From assembly GCA_964567085.1 (NCBI GenBank), contig CAZMKU010000083.1, positions 1-7,506 on the forward strand: a stretch of 7,506 bases of DNA, in the 5' to 3' direction. A program made the translations under genes and the position numbers. Source of the stretch: SVTX01 sp964567085 (GTDB lineage Bacteria > Bacillota > Clostridia > Oscillospirales > CAG-272). The notes under the pieces are model-generated. The model was not told where the DNA came from and searched no databases. It saw only the letters and a program-made list of their open reading frames with translations. Numbering within the stretch: position 1 is the first letter of the stretch; each line of letters opens with the position of its first letter. Below are positions 5,614 through 7,506 of the stretch, piece by piece.

Positions 5614-6446
5614 TCCGCTTTTTCCTCCCCGTCGTGAGCTGTCTCTTGAGCAGCTTGCGCCTCGTCGTGAGCTGTCTCTTGAGCAGCTTGCGCCTCGGCT
5701 TGTGCGGCCTTGGCATTTTCGAGCTCTGCCACCTTACGGCGAAGCAATTCGAGCTCCTTGTCCTTTTCTTTTTCTTCGTCTCGATCCCGCTTCTTCTCCG
5801 CCGTCATTATTTTTGTGATCTTCAAGATCTCATAAAGTATTATAGCGAAGCACGGAATGATAATAATAAAAATGATTCCGAGCGGGGTCGCCAGCACGCT
5901 CATGATAACGCCAAGCAAATACGACGTGCTTGTAACCTCGCCGATCACGTAATTCGTATTATCGGAAATTGAAGTGTCAATTATCTGGGTCAGCTGACCG
6001 TCGTCGCTTGTCTTGTTATCTCCCGCGAGCTCAATTATAAAGCCGCCCGTTTCCTTCTCGGTAATAGAAACTATACGGTGCGTGATCGTCACCTGCGTCG
6101 TGTCAACGTAGCGGAACGTAAGCACGTCGCCAACCTGCAGGTCGCGATACCATTCGTCAGCCTCCGCGGGATCGTCGGGCATTACCTTTACGACCACCAG
6201 AGACCTTACGGGAATATCCTTGATCTTATAATCAGATACGTCGGTAAACTCACTCTCCGCCATTGAATTTGAAACAACGATGCGAAGCTGGTATCCGAAA
6301 ACCTCGACCGCGCCGTCAGAATCTCTTTTTGCGAGCAGATTAACAAATACTGAAAAAATACAAATCACTAAGAATGCAGCTAACAGTACGTTAACTATTA
6401 TATTCAAAATCCTTTTCTTGTTTGCTTTAGCCATAGTGCACCTCAT
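5610..6446 (-). CDS. SipW-like (ER/archaeal-type) signal peptidase I with cytosolic coiled-coil tail (gene B)
   Basis: A 278-aa membrane protease predicted to process the TasA-like proteins. Residues 14-38 are the first membrane segment. Ser61 in VVSNSM is the nucleophile, His123 in TITHRI the base, and the GDN motif carries Asp143 with Asp149 six residues later, the complete acid pattern of the SipW/Sec11 class. Between Ser and His is an insertion (DDPAEADEWYRDL) that lengthens the domain. Residues 178-210 are the second membrane segment. The tail (213-278) is a Lys/Glu coiled coil followed by two copies of EAQAAQETAHD. Start: the ATG at 6444-6446 overlaps the previous stop as ATGA; an alternative ATG at 6432-6434 has GAGGTG 4 nt upstream and would remove four residues. 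Both are possible. The downstream overlap with the uL15-like gene suggests they are made together. Confidence 0.9.
   Translation of the reverse strand: MRCTMAKANKKRILNIIVNVLLAAFLVICIFSVFVNLLAKRDSDGAVEVFGYQLRIVVSNSMAESEFTDVSDYKIKDIPVRSLVVVKVMPDDPAEADEWYRDLQVGDVLTFRYVDTTQVTITHRIVSITEKETGGFIIELAGDNKTSDDGQLTQIIDTSISDNTNYVIGEVTSTSYLLGVIMSVLATPLGIIFIIIIPCFAIILYEILKITKIMTAEKKRDRDEEKEKDKELELLRRKVAELENAKAAQAEAQAAQETAHDEAQAAQETAHDGEEKAE
5631..5696. repeat. 33-bp perfect tandem duplication in peptidase tail
   Basis: Positions 5631-5663 and 5664-5696 are identical. They encode two copies of the 11-residue unit EAQAAQETAHD at the extreme C-terminus of the first SipW-like peptidase. A third partial copy of the motif (AEAQAA) precedes them. 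The length preserves frame and fits a helical extension. Confidence 0.9.
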
Positions 6447-6937
6447 TCACTGCTTGCCGTAAGCAAAAGCTCAAAGGTTGCCTCGGCGTTTTTCGCCTCG
6501 TTGCCAACGTCTACGGGAAGATAATACACAATTGTAAGCTCCGTATTCTTGTCCTCAGAGAAATCAATGGGCAAGACTATATTTTCATTTTCAAAAGTCG
6601 TTGCGAGCAGGTCGTCGTATACGACCCCGTCGCCCGAGAGGATTTTTACTCGCGCAAAATTTTTAAGTGTTTTTTCCTCAATTTCAACGAAATCAAGGCT
6701 CAGATCATATTTGTTGCCGTTGTCATTTTTCAAGACGACCTTATATTCACACTCTCCGCCGGGAACTAAGGATAAGCTCTCGAACTCGATCGACTGAGTT
6801 TCACCGTCCGCAATCACAACCTTGATCACGTTTCGATCAGCCTCGGTCGCGAGCATCCACACCATAAGCGTTACGCCGATAATTATCAACACGCTGCCCG
6901 CCACCATAATGACTCGCATAAAACTGCTCTTCGACAT
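6443..6937 (-). CDS. Membrane-anchored TasA-like accessory protein (gene A, first gene of operon)
   Basis: A 164-aa protein with one N-terminal membrane segment (residues 8-29) and an extracellular beta-rich domain. The frame is open from 7072, but the ATG at 6935-6937 is preferred because GGGGGGAGG (6944-6952) lies 6 nt upstream; the ATG at 6941-6943 abuts that site. The domain shows the pattern of the other cluster proteins: LVPGGECEYKVVLKN at 57-71 (PG turn, then strand, then Asn), IVYYLPVDVGNEAKNAEATF at 136-155 and a final strand ending LTAS. The usual ALFTD/AWFTD cleavage context after the hydrophobic core is replaced by VTLMVWMLATEAD, so cleavage may not occur and the protein may stay as a membrane anchor. 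Placed first in the operon and overlapping the peptidase start by ATGA. An assembly or anchoring role similar in position to TapA is inference; no TapA similarity is visible. Confidence 0.8.
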   Translation of the reverse strand: MSKSSFMRVIMVAGSVLIIIGVTLMVWMLATEADRNVIKVVIADGETQSIEFESLSLVPGGECEYKVVLKNDNGNKYDLSLDFVEIEEKTLKNFARVKILSGDGVVYDDLLATTFENENIVLPIDFSEDKNTELTIVYYLPVDVGNEAKNAEATFELLLTASSE

Positions 6938-6984
6938 ACTCATCCTCCCCCCTTTTTTGAGTTCAAACACAATATATTGATCAA

Positions 6985-7029
6985 ATGCGATATAATATAA
7001 TATATGTAGATTTGGTGTCAAAATCGCAT
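6985..7029. promoter_or_regulatory. Inverted repeat flanking the proximal promoter, possible operator
   Basis: ATGCGAT (6985-6991) and ATCGCAT (7023-7029) are exact reverse complements separated by 31 bp. One half-site lies near the expected start of the proximal promoter, the other just upstream of its -35 and close to the expected start of the distal promoter. This could be a paired operator or a leader RNA stem. Seven-base arms can occur by chance. Confidence 0.35.
6992..7021 (-). promoter_or_regulatory. Proximal sigma-A-type promoter P2
   Basis: On the minus strand a perfect -35 TTGACA (7016-7021) is followed by TATATT at 6994-6999 (16-bp spacer) or TATTAT at 6992-6997 (18-bp spacer), each 5 of 6 to consensus. 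A transcript from here would have a leader of about 50 nt to the ATG at 6937. Confidence 0.55.
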
Positions 7030-7043
7030 AGTTATACACATTA

Positions 7044-7072
7044 ATTATATCACGAATAATCAACAATTTCAA
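7044..7072 (-). promoter_or_regulatory. Distal sigma-A promoter P1 of the operon
   Basis: On the minus strand TTGAAA (7067-7072), a 17-bp spacer, then a perfect TATAAT (7044-7049) preceded by TGA, giving an extended -10 (TGnTATAAT). The A-rich stretch at 7073-7093 could serve as an UP-like element. Expected start is near 7037, about 100 nt upstream of the first gene. It is the strongest promoter match in the window. Confidence 0.75.
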
Positions 7073-7148
7073 GTGTTTTTAGAAAAAAATTTACATTTCA
7101 GTAAAATAGCGTTAAGACAGAAATGACGCCCGCGCGAATACAAACAAT

Positions 7149-7177
7149 AAAAAGCAAGTCAATTCGACTTGCTTTTT
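7149..7177. terminator. Bidirectional intrinsic terminator upstream of the operon
   Basis: Arms 7149-7160 and 7166-7177 pair perfectly; the core GCAAGTC/GACTTGC surrounds a 5-nt loop and is flanked by A5 and T5, so each strand reads as a hairpin followed by a U-run. On the minus strand it follows the tRNA-end-like fragment at 7181-7208 and would end transcription arriving from beyond 7506, insulating the operon promoters. Confidence 0.75.
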
Positions 7178-7180
7178 CAT

Positions 7181-7208
7181 ACGCCCTGCCGGACTCGAAC
7201 AATGCGAC
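7181..7208 (-). other. tRNA 3'-end-like fragment (not a complete tRNA)
   Basis: On the minus strand this reads GTTCGAGTCC followed by GGCAGGGCGT, resembling a T-loop, the 3' side of a T-stem and an acceptor strand, with a terminator directly behind. The 5' side of the T-stem (CATTG) does not pair with CCGGC, and no anticodon or D arm is found upstream. It may be a decayed tRNA, an integration scar, or chance. The 17-bp part 7192-7208 recurs at 7411-7427. Confidence 0.35.
7192..7208. repeat. 17-bp direct repeat, copy 1
   Basis: GACTCGAACAATGCGAC, identical to 7411-7427, 219 bp away. The second copy lacks the acceptor-like segment and is flanked by CAAACAAAAA. The spacing differs from that of the 55-bp repeat, so the region is a mosaic of modules and not one simple duplication. 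Confidence 0.85.
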
Positions 7209-7309
7209 TATGTTTCGCAACGCTACGCGTTTCTCAATGCGAATATTTTCTGCGAAAATATATCGCCATACGCCTACGGTTAGGTTTGCTCACACACGTT
7301 CGCTGCACC

Positions 7310-7364
7310 GCAAGAATTTCTTGCGAAATTCTCGCCCCTGTGCGTTGCGCACGAAGTGCGCTCT
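7310..7364. repeat. 55-bp palindrome-rich repeat, copy 1
   Basis: Identical to 7452-7506, 142 bp away. Inside are GAATTTC-TTGC-GAAATTC, GTGCG-TTG-CGCAC and GCGCAC-GAA-GTGCGC, overlapping inverted repeats that would give alternative hairpins. It looks like a noncoding interspersed repeat unit. Confidence 0.9.
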
Positions 7365-7410
7365 GCGCAGGGTGGAGCGGAACGAGGACAGCGGGGGAGA
7401 CAAACAAAAA

Positions 7411-7427
7411 GACTCGAACAATGCGAC
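7411..7427. repeat. 17-bp direct repeat, copy 2
   Basis: Second exact copy of GACTCGAACAATGCGAC. It is followed by a short CTACG/CGTAG hairpin (7438-7452) that leads directly into the second 55-bp repeat. Confidence 0.85.
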
Positions 7428-7451
7428 AACTTCGGACCTACGGTTCTCGTA

Positions 7452-7506
7452 GCAAGAATTTCTTGCGAAATTCTCGCCCCTGTGCGTTGCGCACGAAGTG
7501 CGCTCT
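7452..7506. repeat. 55-bp palindrome-rich repeat, copy 2 (reaches window edge)
   Basis: Exact copy of 7310-7364, cut by the window end, so the repeat may be longer. A further short shared word, CCTACGGTT, precedes both copies at different distances (7273-7281 and 7437-7445). No credible gene is seen in 7073-7506. Confidence 0.9.

Noticed and set aside
7181..7260. Complete tRNA on the minus strand
   Set aside because: Only a T-loop and acceptor-like 3' part is present; the T-stem does not pair and no anticodon or D arm is found.
7123..7452. Plus-strand open frame of 109 codons across the repeat region
   Set aside because: It runs through a terminator hairpin and palindromic repeats, and the start lacks a ribosome binding site.
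7192..7506. CRISPR array
   Set aside because: Repeats occur only twice each, at unequal spacing, with different lengths and no regular spacers.

Overview
This window carries one minus-strand gene cluster, read from right to left, that encodes a multi-component TasA/CalY-like secreted-protein system. Strong AAGGAGG-type ribosome binding sites, a GTG start, SipW-type (Ser/His) signal peptidases and TasA/camelysin-like substrates point to a Gram-positive Bacillota. It is probably an uncultured Clostridia, although no marker gene fixes the taxon.

Layout in the direction of transcription. At 7073-7506 there is no gene: this stretch holds a bidirectional hairpin terminator, a short tRNA-3'-end-like fragment and a copied 55-bp palindrome-rich repeat. 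Two tandem sigma-A-type promoters follow (7044-7072 and 6992-7021). The genes are then: (A) a 164-aa membrane-anchored protein related to the TasA-like subunits (6443-6937); (B) a SipW-like signal peptidase with a charged cytosolic tail (5610-6446); (C) a single-pass membrane protein ending in a ribosomal-protein-uL15-like domain (5092-5613); (D, E, F) three TasA/CalY-like proteins with SipW-type signal peptides (4370-5032, 3579-4271, 2951-3535); (G) a second SipW-like peptidase with a different, repeat-rich acidic tail (1947-2936); (H) a 534-aa multidomain SipW-type substrate (277-1881); and (I) the first 41 codons of another substrate whose signal peptide is nearly identical to that of H (1-124, cut by the window edge). 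A/B and B/C overlap by ATGA, and most other gaps are 14-100 bp, which fits one operon. The largest gap, H-I, holds three consecutive inverted repeats.

How the parts may work together (inference): the substrates are exported through Sec, cut by one or both SipW-like peptidases and probably assemble outside the cell, as TasA does in Bacillus biofilm fibres. Both peptidases and the uL15-like protein place acidic or coiled-coil segments in the cytosol. That is absent from the compact Bacillus SipW and suggests a cytosolic scaffold or a link to translating ribosomes. The uL15-like membrane protein inside a SipW/TasA-like operon is the most unusual element here.
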